Below are positions 47,801 to 62,000 of a stretch of DNA of 64,000 bases, one piece after another; within the stretch, counting starts at the first letter, position 1, and each line of letters starts with the position of its first letter. The stretch spans positions 2,722,696 to 2,786,695 of the forward strand of contig JADWOT020000005.1 of assembly GCA_036345935.2 (NCBI GenBank), given 5' to 3'. The translations under genes were made by a program, and so were the position numbers. Source of the stretch: Taenia hydatigena. Its lineage: Eukaryota; Platyhelminthes; Cestoda; Cyclophyllidea; Taeniidae. The notes under the pieces were generated by a model. That model was not told the DNA's origin. It made no database searches and saw nothing but the letters and a program-made list of their open reading frames with translations.

Positions 47801-50800
47801 CAAGCCATCATAAGGACTGAGTTTTCCATGTGCTTCGTTCTGGGTTTTTACTCTATAGCCTAATGGAAAGGAATTTATCCCATTCGTTTTCTTTTTGGGA
47901 GGAAAGAACCCATCAAAGATGCCTTTTATCGTTGTTTTATCGGAGTAAATTAAGTGTTGATTAATGAGGCATTCCAATCAGCATTCGTCATTCGTATTTG
48001 TCAAGTCACTTAGTCTATCCTTTCCCCGCTCCAATTTCTTAGTGGAAGCACTTCTGTGCAAGTGTTTTCTAAAAGTGGGTCCGTATGTCCTAGCTTCTAG
48101 CTCTTCTGTCTGAGCCACAGACTCTGCCCCATCTGTAAAATTTGTGATGCAGTAAAAGACGTGTCAATCTGTCAGGAGAGAATAATGTGCTTGACCATAT
48201 CGCCCGGTTGGTGGCTTCTTAGCCTCAGCCTCAGGCCAAAAAAGGTCAAATCGGTTGGAGTGTGAGTACGTTAATTGATTACTTTTGTTGAGGGTGGGAT
48301 GTAATGAAAAGGAGAGGAGACTTTGGCCATCGCTAATCTTTGACAGTGGTTCTTTTTTGTCTTACTTTGTAGCCTCCCCACCATGAACAATCTACTTGTT
48401 CAAAGCGCAAACCAATCTCTTGATGTGCAGAAGCGAATGATCAAGGAGTGAGTTTTTATTTTGAAAAAAAAATCTTTCTCACTTTCCACTTTTGTTCGAG
48501 TGATTTGGGCAAATCTTTTAGATGGTTAGCTTTTTTAAAAATTGACTGATTTGTAGCCACGACAATCTCATTGACGGGCGTGTTAAACAGGACCATGTCA
48601 AAAGGGAGGTAGAGGCAGCGGTGGTGGTGGTGATGTTGGTGGTAGTCGAAAAGGGCTATATGGAAAGGCAGTAGTAGAAGGCTCCGTGTGGCACGCACCA
48701 CTCCGCCTTACTCCCCACCTTATTCTACTCCACTTCTATCAGCCTGGTCCATTAGTTGTCATGGTATTATTTGCGTCTATGGTAGCTTCATCACAAAGAC
48801 GCTTTCAAACATCCATTTCTTATGCCTCGTTAATTTAGTTATTTTGGGGTTTCATCGCCTTCTCTAATTTTCACATCTCGTTAAAAACAAAGACTGACCG
48901 CTGAAATGATTTCATTTGGTTTAAGTCCCACCTGCTTTTGGACAGGATTTTGAGCTGCTTGGGATTAGCAAGACAGACACGGGAGGTGTTCGACGCCCTA
49001 GGGTTCAATGAAACCAGGGCCACACCCAACCAGGCGACCCATATGTCATTGTGGGTCAATCCACCCATGGTTAATCGAGATGGTAAACGTCGGTGGTAGT
49101 ATAAGCGTTCATGGGGCACTTCTTGACAATTAAGCCTCCTGTAAAAAGGGAAAAAGGCAAGAAATCCGTGGATTATGGGGAAACGTAGGTGGTACAGATG
49201 TCTTTAGTCGACTAGGAACGATTCTTGTCGTAGTCGCCACAGCAGCTACATCGTAACTAACCCTGTCTGCACGAACGGTGAATATCACCATTCAAGAAGG
49301 AATGGAATCCCAATTTCGGATGGTGCTATAGTACTTACACCTTCTCTGATAAAGTTACTTTCCAAGAACTAGTGTCACGGATTAGCCACCTTCAATGTCT
49401 CCCTTTTGTTCCACCTAACAGACACCCTTTGTATCCCCTCCTTGCGGTCCTTTTTCGGCAATGTGAAGCTGGAACTGTTCGACCGTGCTCTCCACCAGCT
49501 CTGGACCTATTCAACGAGGAATTGCGTGTATTTATTGATCGCACTACTACTTCACTGGTTACTAGCCAATCACAGCAGAGGTCACAATCACCGCACCCAT
49601 CGCCTTCTGCCTTCCCCCTCACCCACCATCATCCAACCAGTTCCTCAGAGGTTGTCGACGAATCCAAAGACAGGAACGAGGAGAGCAATGGTGATGTCCC
49701 CTTAAACGTATTCATGGCGGATCCAGAGTTAAATGAATTAGTAAGGGGTTTTCGATTGGCCACCGAGTCCAGGATCAGACTTATTTCTTATTTGATACAA
49801 AAAAATGTGACACTTTTTCCTCCACCTTTTCTGTAGATATTTTTGGCTGTGAAAGTACTTCGAATACATTTACAAGAGTTGCACAAAGTAAATGAACTCT
49901 CAAAAGACTTTTGCTCACGTTACATCACCAGTTTGAAGACAAAATTTCAATCGGATCTCCTACGATTTCAAGGTGAGACAGTGGTGATAACAAAATATCT
50001 TGCCTATAACCCAAAAAGAGTCAATTTCTAGGTTAGTTTACATTAAATTTTTATATTTCACCATCCTGGCAAGGCTTTGTTTAAATGGACTTTAAGTCCT
50101 TGACAGGGACCCCAAAATGAGGAGACAATAAATTTGCAGGTGTCTGTGGAGATGCTTGACTTAGGAAAGAAAAGTTTGTCACTTTTGAGTAATTTATGGT
50201 TCCCTCAATTCATCTCTTCAAACAGAGCTAATTAAGTGGGGCTACAGAAGCAATACTAAATAGCCACCTCTGTCCTTAGTTAGAAATTCTGTCTTTGCAT
50301 GACACACACACACTGCATCTGCAGACGTGCCATCAAACGAAGCACGCGATATGCCTGCCTGCCAGCTAGGGATTTTTAGAGTACACGCGATTGACAAAAG
50401 CGTGTCTCCAGCCCATGCCGACCTTTCATCTCTCTCAACTCACCTCTCATTCACTTAATCAAGAATTCATCCATTGCCAGTTTACTGGTAGGCCTCACTC
50501 CACCCCTCGCCTTTCTACCACTCTGCCTCCCCTTTTCCTCCAACCTCCTTCCATATTCCTATTCGTTGCATTAAAATTTTGGGTTCTTGTAGAAAAATTT
50601 TATTATCCTAGGGAGACTTGCGTGTTCCACCTTATTTTGCCGTGCCTCGGGCTCTTTGAAAATTTAAAATAGTTTACGAGTGAATCAAGTCGGTATCATG
50701 CGTTAATTTTAAAGCAATGCGAAACAGACACTGGATAAATAGGAGAGTCAATTCATCAGACAATTAGGCATGAGTAGAGTCACGTGTGTGGCCTCTGCAT

Positions 50801-53800
50801 TTGGTGACCTCTTGCCTTATTGCTCCACTGCTTGAATAAGGTGGGATGCGTCTCAGATAAACCTTCTGGAATGTCAAAGTATCTACCTGGCCTCCAGAGC
50901 CATTAAATGGCACACAAGGTTTAAAAATCCTCATTTATGGCATTTGCAAACATCAGAATTTCTGTGGGCGCCTAAAAGTGACTTCAGTCAGGCTTGACAG
51001 CGTGTGACACTTTCGTTGCATCTCTGAATACTCTAAAAGAGGCGCAGATAGAGGCTCAGGTCCCTAGGATGACTGGACCCACTTTTAGTAAACACAGTAG
51101 TCAGGGCGTTTCTTCACCAACAGCTTTGACATGGGAAATACAACTGAAAAACGCTAAAGAAGAGGAACCTCAAAAAAACTAGAAGGCTGCGGGAAGCGAT
51201 CTAAAAGATTTTTACCGTAAAAGTCGTCTTTTTGATATAATTTGGCCTTATAAATGACTTCTGTTGATCCAACCATTCACAATACAGTATGAAGTTTGGA
51301 CTCCTCCATTTTTATTGGCTAACTGGAGGTTTTTATTTCAAAAGGCCTTATGAAGCTTTTTATCCCTTTTTATGCAATTTGTGAGAAACATATGAAGCAT
51401 GTGTGCGTTTGGGAGGTCATAGTCACTACCTAGATTACTTTAGCAGATAGTACCGCAGAATCTTTCACTTTTAGTAGATGACGTCATTTAACAATCAAAA
51501 CAACTTCCCTGTGTGTGTGTGTGTGTCGATCAAATCAAGTGACAATCGCTTAGGAGATGTGCGCAAGTGTTGCGTTTCCAACTCGTGACTCCTCGTTCCA
51601 TGTCGAAAATGTTTACGTGCACACACACACACATGGTTTGTGGCGTTGTTGAATGAATGCTTGTACGTCTGTTCGATACTTGTCGGCCTACAAACCGGAT
51701 GTTTTTGATTGCTTCTAAACACTGTCACCACAACAACTCTTTTTTCATCCTTCAAGCTCACCAGATTAGAGTCGTGGCGCTAATGGTGTGGTGCTTCTGA
51801 AACGCAAATTCAATGCGATTGGATGATTGGTCTCATCGAAATGTACTTACCTTTAGGATTTTAGAATTTGCAACTTTTTTTATTCTGTCAAAATCGCTTT
51901 CTATGTGTTGTGTTGTATTTATCATCATATTCACCGTAGCCACGCATGAACGACTAACGACAATGACAAGGAGTATATAACAATGCATAAGCAAAAAACA
52001 AAAGTTTTTTTTGCCGCAAATTTTACTCATAGTCCGTGTTTCAGCCGTCCATGGCTCTCCTCGTCATTCTTCTGGTTGTTGTCAGAGGTAACAGAAGACG
52101 ACATACTGAGGGTCAATATTTATTGAAAGTGTTTCCATGGTATTTACTAATAATGCGCAGCTTTGTCAAAAGGGTGAATGAAAGCGTGGAGCATCGACCG
52201 TAGGGCTGCTTTTTGTTCGCTTGCTCTCTCGAGCTTCAAGGAATAGGCAGGGGTTGAGCATCGACTCCTGATACCAACAAGCAGAAAGAAGTGTCAAAGG
52301 CTCAGTAAAGAGGTGGAAATAAAAGTTTGTGATTTTTTTTAAAAATTCTTGTAGATTCAGAGCCTTCATCACCAGCGGGTTCAGAAGGCACATCACCTTT
52401 TGCAGCTACCTCTTCCTATCCGACACGGTTTGCGTCTGGTCCTGGTGACTACTCCAGATATAACTTGGGTGGAATTCTAGTGAGTGCAAGTAAAATATGA
52501 CCTACTAGATTGTAATTACTTGATATGCCCTTTAATTTATGCCAGGCGACGTGTTTGTAGCTCTTTAATACCTCAGGTAGGTAATAGTAGGCCCCACTGC
52601 AGTCACTCCCAAGGGATTTCAACATTGGCGAAGGCTGATTATCTGAGGACTGGAGGGACGGGCAATTAGCTATATTGCGCACTACTTACCTTGAAGTCTT
52701 CTGAAGAGTGAGCCTTCACCCTTTGATGGGTCACGACTCGTCTTTTCAAGTGTATCTCAACCTAGACGCCTTGTTGAATGTTAGACAGTCGAACAAGTGT
52801 TCCGCTTTCATTGAGGAAAGATTATCCTAAAAAGTAGTTCTGTGTGCAGAAGAAAGGATTCCTTAGGAGCCTGTAGGTCCACCTATCCATGATACTTCAG
52901 CATAACTGAAGAGGGGAAGCCTGTATATGGTTGCATCCTTCCGTAGGTGTACAATGGAGCAAATGACAGTGGAGGGAGAGGAGGCAGTGGTAATAGTGGT
53001 GGCGGTGAAGGCGATGCCTATGCTCCTGGAGCCGTCTTCACAGATGTGGTTTGTTCCGAGGGCTCTGAAACTGGAGCCTACAGCACAAACTATATGAATG
53101 ATCTCAAAATGAACGGATCTGCTGCCTTTGTTCCACCAGGCGGAGGTGCAGGTGGTGCCTACTTTTCCAATCGTGTAATCGGTCCTCTCAGTGGCCCAGA
53201 CGGTGGAGGTAACACGTCTCGAACTAAACGCGGCGTTCTACCGAAACGAGCTACCCAGGTCATGAAACAATGGCTCTTCCAACATCTTGTGGTATGTGGT
53301 ACCCTCTAGTACTTGGTAGAAGACTTGCCTTGTAGTCCGTGATATTGACATGACAAACTCCTTTTTCTTTCGTCGCGAGCTTGTCAAAAGCCAGCGCCAG
53401 CCAATGGGAGGGAAGTCAGGTCGTCGAGATCGAGTTTAGATTCCCCCTCAACTCGTGATAAGACAAGCTATAGATGTAGTCAGGTTTGGTAAGCATTACG
53501 GAGACCGTATAACCTGTCTGATGAAGTTAGCTATCATTTCTACTGTCTGCTGTTTAATCAACAAGTCTCAGTGGCCTTTAATAATGAATTCTTGATTAAA
53601 GGGTGATTTCATTGCCAAAGCAACTGGAGTTGTACAACTGTTTCATCACTCTAATGTAACAATAAGATCACGTTTTGTTACTCTTCTCCCCTCCAGCCGA
53701 TTGACCAAGAGATTTGATTGGCTAGTGACCATAGAACTACAAGAGGTCAGCAGACCAAGCACTCCCTTGCGCAGAAAATCAATTTAACCCTCTTTCCACC

Positions 53801-56800
53801 TCATTATTTTTACAATTTTTCTGTTAGAAAAATGATCGACGCAGTTTGATAGAATTATCAAACTCGCCTTTTTGCGCTTCGTTGAGCTGTCTGTTTATCA
53901 GAGCAAAGTGGTCATTACTTTGTACGCGCTTTGTGCCGAATCTCATCCCCTATTAACTCTCATTTTCTAACAAAAAAGGAGGCCTTCAAATCAGAAGGAG
54001 GAGGAGGAGGTGATGGTGCTACTTGTGAGCAAGTATTCACTCATCATTACATTTTATTTACAAGTAAAGAGTGAGGTTGAGAGGTGTGATGAAAAATTTT
54101 TTTACAGCCATTATTAGGTGTCGTTCTGACTCATTCCAGGTGTTTGTTTATGCATGAGAGCACTGATGTGCGTGCAGATGCACTTCTTGGAAGGTTTTTC
54201 TTTTCCATGAAGGGTTCCCCTCCTCCTCCTCCTTTTCTAAATGTTGTTGATTCCACTCGCGTTCACGTTTGTATTCTTGGCGCTAGCGCGCGTGCTCCAA
54301 CACACGCACTCGCGCACGCAAGACTAAGCGTGCTTTGTGTTCGTGGTTCTCTCCATTTTTTTTTTTTCCTGTCCTTTCTTTTTCTCTTTTATGCTTTTTT
54401 GGTAACATAACACTGAAGAATGGAATTAAGGACTACGACAATAGTAGCTGTGACTGGTATCAACACGAACTCACAGTAGTATTTGTGGTCCTCCCTCCTC
54501 CACCTCCACCACCGCTTGGTCTGTTGTTCATGGCTTCTAGAAACACCGGCCATCGCTATCTTTGCCAAAACAAGAATCAACATGTACGTTGGTCAAAGGA
54601 GTCCCTAGCAAAGTAGTGATATTCACGTCTGGTCAATGTCACTTAAATAAGGCTGCAACTTTTATTAAATTCAAATGCAGTTTTACTGCGTCGAATGCCT
54701 TCCATTCTCCATCGTACACATCATGAAACAGTCCACACGTATTTCTTGGCTCAGAAGTGGAGAAATGTAAAGGTTATAGCTGCCTTATGTATCTCAATGA
54801 CGAAAGTGTTTGCAGCAGTTCCAGCAAGTGCATTTAGCCCTCCTGATTGTAGACCTGTTGGATAGCAGAAATGGCACCTTGGATGCCCTGGTAGATCCAA
54901 CCTCTCCTTCAAACCCTTTCATTACGAAAGTTGCCTTCCAAGTGTCATTTAAAGGCTGAAAACGTTTCAGTAGCCTCTGACATCCGCGTGTGTGGGTAAG
55001 TACAGGCACGCCCAAAAGGTGAAGGGTGTAGGCCCACATACGGCCAACAAGCTTCAAGTGATTGACAGTATATACGTAGTAATTTGAATGGACCAGCTGT
55101 CTCTAACCGTCACGGGAACTAGTGTCCGGCTTCTGTCAATCATAAATGAAGTGAAAAGAAGCAAAAAAAACCTCCATTTCCCCCTCCCCCTGTCTGTAAT
55201 TGTGCATTAAAGTCGTGCAAATCATCCTCAGAGCAGATGCAATCACATGCCATGAGGACGGTTTGAACTTCTGGTAGCCTTTAAGGGCAAATTATCCCCC
55301 ATAATAATGGATTTTGCATGTAAGGAAGTTATTTAATAGACTTTATGCTCTCTGTTTGTGAGATTACAAATGTCCCAACGGTCTTCGCTTAGCCTACTCG
55401 GCGACACTGTTTGTGGACTCCAGGACCAATGGTATTAGGATCGGACTCACCTGTCCTCTTTTTATTATCAATCCAGTGATAGCATTGTAGTCCCTCAAGA
55501 CCATGCATTGTCTTAAATTTTCCTTTTTTGGAACAAATTTTGTGCAAGAGGTAGACGATTCGGAGATAAAGCTTGTCATCTTTTATTTAAGTAGTATATG
55601 ACCTGGTCTATTTTTTGTACTGCTAGCATCCCTATCCAACGGAGGATGAGAAACGTCAAATTGCAAGTCAGACAAATTTGACACTACTTCAAGTTAACAA
55701 TTGGTTCATTAATGCTCGTCGTCGAATTTTACAACCCATGCTGGAGACAACGGGCCCCTACACTTCAGCTGGTCGTTCAACCTCTGGTGATGGTGTGACT
55801 GGGTGGGGTGCGCACAAAACCAAAAATGGAGATCAACCATTGGTGAATAAGAAGAAGAAGGCTGCAACAACCAGGTGAATGCAGTACTTACTCCTTGTCT
55901 ACTGGTCTAATTTATGTTGAAAGGCTCTAGTTGTAGTCAGTTACAAAGTGAATTGTCACGGAGATAGAATACGCATTTGGTATGTCAATCACGTCCCCCA
56001 GGCACGCTCTTCTAAGGCCAGCAATGGAGATAGTGGCAATGGGTTGTCAGGTCATGGCATAAGCTGATAAAGTTGACAACAATGAATACGGTGGACATGT
56101 CAGAGGAGAGGTGTAGACAGCCTAAGAGGAAGCGCTAGGACATTGAGATAATGACTGTGAATCTAGTAGAAGCAAATAATAATAATCGTGTATACCTTCT
56201 ACACCTTTGACAGACCATCAAACAATCGTTTTTGGCCAGCCAGTCTAGCAGCTGCAGCAGCATTACTACCAAATGCGACTGGAGTTATCTCCGGTGCCAC
56301 GCTGAATCGGAATGCGGAGACTACACTAGTTTGGACCAAATCACACAGCACTCCATCCAACTCGCTCTCTGGAGCCCTACGATCGAGCGCTTTGCATGAG
56401 ACCAGTCCGAATGGCAGTGTTGGTGGTGATGAAGACTCCAGTCCATCTTCCCTGAAGGCGCGTCCTCGAAAGTTATCTTTGATTGAACCCAAAGATATGC
56501 GACAGGATGGAGTGTATGGCGAGTTTGGAGTTGGACGATTTTCCCCCTACGCCTACCATCCCGAGAGTGGAGTGACGTCGGCTATAAGTGAGCATAAAAA
56601 GTCCCCCTTCTCCCGATCCTTTTTTTTTCCTCTTTATGGATAGGGTCCCAATCATCCACTCGTGAGAGTGAAGGTCGAATCAGGAGAGAAATTAAAAAGA
56701 GTCTTCTAATGCAATTATGTACTTTCAAATATTTTATTTTAATCTAATCATAAACAAATATCTAATTGCAAATCTGAAGGATGTATTGTGCAATAACTTG

Positions 56801-57357
56801 AGAATCATAAATTAAGAATGAGTCAGTGCAATGAAAAAAAAAAGAAAAGTGCTTCACCTACTTTGTTTGCCTCCCTTGTAGAGCCTGAGGCACCGTACGA
56901 CTCAAGAGCCTTGAACACAGCTAGCACCTACCAATCCTTTCTTCAACATGCCTTCCTACAACATCAACACCACCCACCCAATTCGGACATAAAACCATCG
57001 CATTCACTACCACCACCACCGCCGCCACCACCACCACAGAATTACACCAATTGGTCACATTTTTTGGAGGATAGACACACAGCTCAACATCCGGACTATG
57101 GTGTGTCCGAATCGCCCAGTACAGGTATTCCACAGTATCCACGATCGGAAGAAGGCCTCTACTTCAGTGGTCATCCATCCTCATGGAGTTACAATGTAAC
57201 CACAAGTCAACCAGCATCAACAACATCTTTGACTGGCGGTGGTGGTATTGGCACGGATATTCGATGTGTTCAACCCGATACCACCTGGCCTTCAATGAAC
57301 TCGGGAACCTATCCCACATCCTCATTCCCTGTGGAAACAGAACGATCAATTCTATGA
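44843..57357 (+). CDS. PKNOX: PKNOX/PREP-type TALE homeobox transcription factor
   Basis: Nine exons join in frame to 768 aa: 44843-45051, 48373-48447, 49422-49740, 49837-49972, 52355-52479, 52947-53291, 55627-55874, 56214-56587 and 56882-57357. The Meis/PKNOX N-terminal domain that binds PBX is split: [15 protein letters not shown] starts at residue 96, and after a Ser/His-rich insert [19 protein letters not shown] and [18 protein letters not shown] follow at 202-245. The homeodomain (about 381-440) starts [20 protein letters not shown] and has the TALE loop HPYP (404-407) and recognition helix [14 protein letters not shown] with Ile at position 50. NRFWPASLA (490-498) matches the conserved motif after the PKNOX homeodomain. 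The rest is low complexity: Gly-rich before the homeodomain, poly-Ala and a nine-proline run after it. It is longer than vertebrate PKNOX1/2 (about 440-470 aa). The protein should act in the nucleus with PBC/Hox partners. Confidence 0.93.
45052..48372 (+). other. PKNOX intron 1 (3.3 kb)
   Basis: Bounded by GG|GTAAGT and TTTGTAG|C with phase 2 on both sides. Many short frames occur within it but none is recognisable. A GTAC tandem (CGTACGTACGTACGTAC) lies at about 47500-47516. Large first introns of developmental regulators often hold enhancers; nothing specific is visible here. Confidence 0.6.
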
Positions 57358-57587
57358 CAAAACACATTCAATGGCTCATTCCCTCTCACACAAACACATT
57401 GTAATAGCATATTTCTGCACTGACAACACTTCTACGTGAACTTTCGTTTCGTCTGTTTAGAACACAACAAGGGAGAAGGAAGAAGAAGAAAAAAAAGGAC
57501 AATGAGTCCCTCCACACGTCCACATTTGTGCGTGTGTGTCTGTGTGTGTACAGATGATGTTTGAACTGTTTATGGATTGTAAATAAA
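57358..57587 (+). terminator. PKNOX 3' UTR and polyadenylation signal
   Basis: After the TGA at 57355-57357 the sequence becomes purine-rich and then GT-rich. AATAAA lies at 57582-57587, about 225 bases past the stop. Confidence 0.6.
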
Positions 57588-58892
57588 AAAAACTTCTAAC
57601 TGTTTGAACAAGTAAAAATATTAATTTAATTTTTCGAATGTTTTAACGCTTTTATTTCATTTCAAAGAAGGCCAATAGAAGTGGGGAAAGCAGAAGAAGA
57701 AAATAAGGAAAATCTAGGGAGAAGCAAAAAAAAGGGGGAGAGGAGGCGATAATAAAACACTCAGTAGGTAGTATCCATAAAAAAGGGTAGTGGAGTGACT
57801 TTCAGGTAAGATTTAACTCCGGTTTATTTATTTATTGTTGTTCTAGGTCCATTGAGACTGTTAAATGGGGGTAAAAAATTCCCCACACACATTTCTAATG
57901 GAGAACAATAAATACTGAAGGTCAAATTGATGTTAAGGTGTTTTGTGCTTTCTTCGCGCTACCCGAACGAGACGTTAAATGAGAGGAGCGAATTATTAGG
58001 TTAAACACACAAGGAATATTTTCTTCTACTTCTGTGTAGGGTGGAAAGAGGTGTTGGAGGGTTTGAGTAGTCAATCAACTTCAAAGGAGTGGTGGAACAA
58101 TTACTGGATGAGTGAGATAGACAATGACACAGCGGTACACTGCTGTCGGTCAAGCCTGGTGTGCTTAACAAGGCGAGGTTCACCTTTGAGTGCGGTTGAA
58201 CAGAGGTTTCGAAGAGCATTCGGAGGTGAAATTGTAGAGCATCCAGTCTTGGTAAAGAAGGAGGAGGACCTCTTCCTTCTCATTCCATACAATATATGGC
58301 ATAAGGTCTACTTTGATTCAGTTGAATAGGCAGTTGGAACTAGTCCAGCAGTTGAAAGAATGATTTTATACCACTGGAAAATCGGGCACATGGAATGGAA
58401 GGAAGACATAGCCTCACCTTTACTCATTGAAGATGTGAGTTAATCAACCAATCGGAAGAAGGTCCTAGTTGTATTCAAAAAATAGGGTAGGGAAAAAGCA
58501 TCGCCCCAGTTCTGTCCGCCCCTTCATCGTCCACCTCCCTTCGGCGGTGTAGACAGAGAACACATGAAGAATATAAAGTAATAAACGCGCGCCACGTTGG
58601 AGACATACACAATAAGAAGGTTGTCAACATGCACACAATTTCACCTAATAGAGAGTACATCATTGGACCTAGGCGTCCCCCCTCCCCTCCTCTTGGAAGC
58701 GTCTAACTGTCAACGCTCATATTGAGACATCATTTATGGACTCGTGAATGATTAATTCGATTACAGACTACAAAATTCAACCCAAATTCTTCCGCATTTT
58801 AAGTTGCCATCAGAATTCATCGAGGATAGGTAGAAGGAAAAGGTGGACGTACCGCCGCCTTCATCCCCTTTCATGCATCAACTCACAAAAGT
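57588..58892. other. Spacer between convergent PKNOX and EEA1-like genes
   Basis: On the plus strand at about 58040-58327, after a TGTGTAG acceptor-like site, one frame reads KEWWNNYWMSEIDND and VEQRFRRAFGGEIVEHPVL and LFLLIPYNIWHK. It might be an isolated exon, but no family or partner exon was found. The rest shows nothing recognisable. Confidence 0.35.
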
Positions 58893-58898
58893 TTTATT
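58893..58898 (-). terminator. Polyadenylation signal of the EEA1-like gene
   Basis: AATAAA on the minus strand, about 155 bases downstream of the stop codon at 59052. Confidence 0.5.
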
Positions 58899-59051
58899 TA
58901 CTTATTCACTTTCAGTCGTTACAACAAAGCCAACCTCAAATAAGGTCCAAATGAACCTAAAATCAGTTTGAATGATCATAGATAAGCAAGAAGTGAAGTT
59001 GAAGATGACATCAAGAGAATGAATGTTAGGGAAAATAAAGTAATGAATCTA

Positions 59052-62000
59052 CTACCATGCGCCAGTGAGCTCTGCAAAACACGCGTCGCATACACGAAGG
59101 GGATCCTTTGAAGCCGATGTTGCTGTCTTCTTGGAGGAGCACGCCTGACAGAACACCTTTCCACAGTACCGACAGTGATGCTATAACGGAAAAAAAACTG
59201 CCCAGATCGCCTCCTCTCTCTCCAACAATTCGGCTGCCTCCCTTTGCTAAGACCACGGACCCTTCCAAAATGGCTCGAGGTGTTGCATTAGTGGCACTAG
59301 CCCCCGCCTCCAGTTATGCACTTACTTTAAGGTCTGAATTTGAAAATGACATACCTTGCGAACACTGATGGAGAACTCCTTCTGACAATTGGAACAAGAC
59401 TGTACAGATTCATCTGAGACCCATTGACGGTTGATCAGTCGATCTTGAGTAATCTTACGTCAAGAGAAACACAAAACCTTGATATACTAGAACCAATGTG
59501 TTTGAAGGGGTTAAAACTACTTGGGTTCACCTGAAGAGCCTGATTCTGCCGACCAAGATCAAGCACTATCCTCTGAAGGCCTTCCAACTCTTGATGCGAG
59601 GTCTGTAGAGCCGTCTCCAACTGTTTCGACCTATTCTGACTCTCGATGAGTTGATCCATGAGAGTCTGATGCTCCGCAAAGGTCGAAGTCAGTTTGGACT
59701 CAAGCTCGGTGACAATGCTTGCACGATTTCCCAATTCCTCGTTTTGTGACGCTAGGGCAGTGTCCATTTCTACTAATTTCTGTTTTAGAGCGTTTTCGGA
59801 GTCAACCGAACAGGTGAGTTGAGTCCTCACCTCATTCTGAAAGGGAGTAGCCGAGAGAGAAAACGAAAAAGGTCTCAAACAATGGTGCAAAGAGGTTATG
59901 GCTGTGTTGCGGCATAGCAACCGAACTAGACCTACAACCGGCTGTCTTTGGAGCGGTTGTACCTTTGAGTGGCTCATCACCACAAGGAAGCACACATGTC
60001 AGAACAGCCTCGCACTTAGAACGAATAATTAGGCAATAATTGGAGTTCATAAAGCAGATACAAAGTAAAGCAAAGGAATGAAAGGAAGCTAATTTGATAG
60101 GCAATAGAACGGCGCCACCGTAAGGAGAGAAGAGACAAGGAGTATCTAGATAACAGCGATGATTGTAGAGAGGGAGACACATTTGATTGGCGCATAGTGA
60201 TATCGTAGCGTCAATAACCATTATTTATCGTCTCGCGGTTATCACATTTGCTAACCAAACAATCTACAGCCAGATGGAATATGCTCCACCTGAAACATCG
60301 TCCAAATTGCTCAAATAAAGCCTAATTCAATATACTTAGCCTGTAAGGGACGCGGTACTCGGGATGGTAAAACGAAATGTTGCCTCACGAAAAACAACTT
60401 GAAATGAATGAGTGAGGACGCCTCTCAATAGAGAGAATCACGAAGTCATCTAACTCTTCAGGGAGCCTAAGAAGGACTGCAGAGCCACAGGGCTCCTAAC
60501 ATAAATGAAAGAGAGTGAAATAAGGGATTCACTTGACTTTGGGAGCATCTAAGTAAATCAATCGAGAGTTTCACAAGAGAAGAAGGCTTGATAGGTGTGG
60601 TAAAACACATGCGTGAACCACTGGCCCCACTTACCAGCTCAATATTCAGCTTAACATTTGCCGCATTCAGTGAATCACTCTCCGAGGTCAAGTCATTAAT
60701 TTGCTTTGTTAGGCAATCACATTCATTGGATTTCGCCTCCATGTCGCTCACAATTTGATGCATCTCCTGCTGTAAGGACTGAGAGGAAGAGAAAAAAAGT
60801 AAATACGGGCTGCAATGTCCCTATTCGAAAGGTCAATCCTGTCAAACATACCTCGATTGTAACATCCTTCTGTTTGACAGCTTCTTTAGCCTCATCAAGG
60901 GAAATCCGCAATGTCTTCTCACTACCTCGCACGGCCTTGACGGTTTTCTCAAATTCTGCAATTCGCTCCTCCTTAACTTGTGCCTCTAGGGAAAGGGTCG
61001 CGGTCTAAAGAAAAAGACAAAAAAAGTAGGCTTTTCATATCGATTTGCCAGTGGACTATAAGCTTTACAGAAGGTACCTTGTCCATAAGAGCCTTATTCT
61101 CTGCCTTCAGGTACTTCAGGGTTTTCGTTGAGTCATCCAAGGTAGCCTTTAGAGAGTCAATTTCCTTCCGGAGTTCAACAATCAACTGCGCCGAGGCGTC
61201 CGGAGATTTTGGCTAAAAAAGAAGTACAGTTTTAAATGAAATTCTTTAAAAAAAGCCTTTTCCCAGTTTATAGAATTGTTTAGCAAAAAATGACATTTGA
61301 AGAGGGCTAATAATGAGTAGGCTTCGTTTTCCATAAAATGTGTCTATTTAAAACAAAATCGAAGGGGAGGGAAGAAAGCAAGGTGGGGGGGAAGGGGAGA
61401 CCCGCAAAAGTACAACACATGATGCCACAAAAAAAACAGTTTCAGTTTTATAATTGGGAAAAATAAAGATTATGAAATCGAAAGGGTGGGGGAAGGGGGG
61501 AAGAGGAGCGGGAGGAGAAGGAGGGAGAGATTGATTATTCTTTTGCTATTACCCAGTTGTACCAACTAGGCTCAGGCCTGAAGGTCAAGCGAATCATTAT
61601 AGTTGACTGTGTGGCGTGAAAAACACTGCATTTCATGGGAAAAAAGATAGCCATTCCATTTTCACATACACACACACACACACACATGCACCAAAAGTAA
61701 GAGAGGAGGCCTGGTAGAGTGGAGAGAAAGATGCGCCTTTTGCGACAGAATAGAGCCTGTGCCCACGTGCATACGAAGTGGAACCGCTGAAACCTCTGCT
61801 GATGAATCGATGAGGGTTAAAGCAGAAGGGACTAATTCCATCCTCAAATCGAAAGAAAATAGCCTCTTTGGGTAATCTGGGATTCATTCAAACACCACAT
61901 CACTACATTAGAAACTGACGCCCAAAAAAACAAACCTGACTAGAACCGCCAAATATCTAAAATACGTTTTCCATTATATGCCTATGCATGTCAAGCGCCT

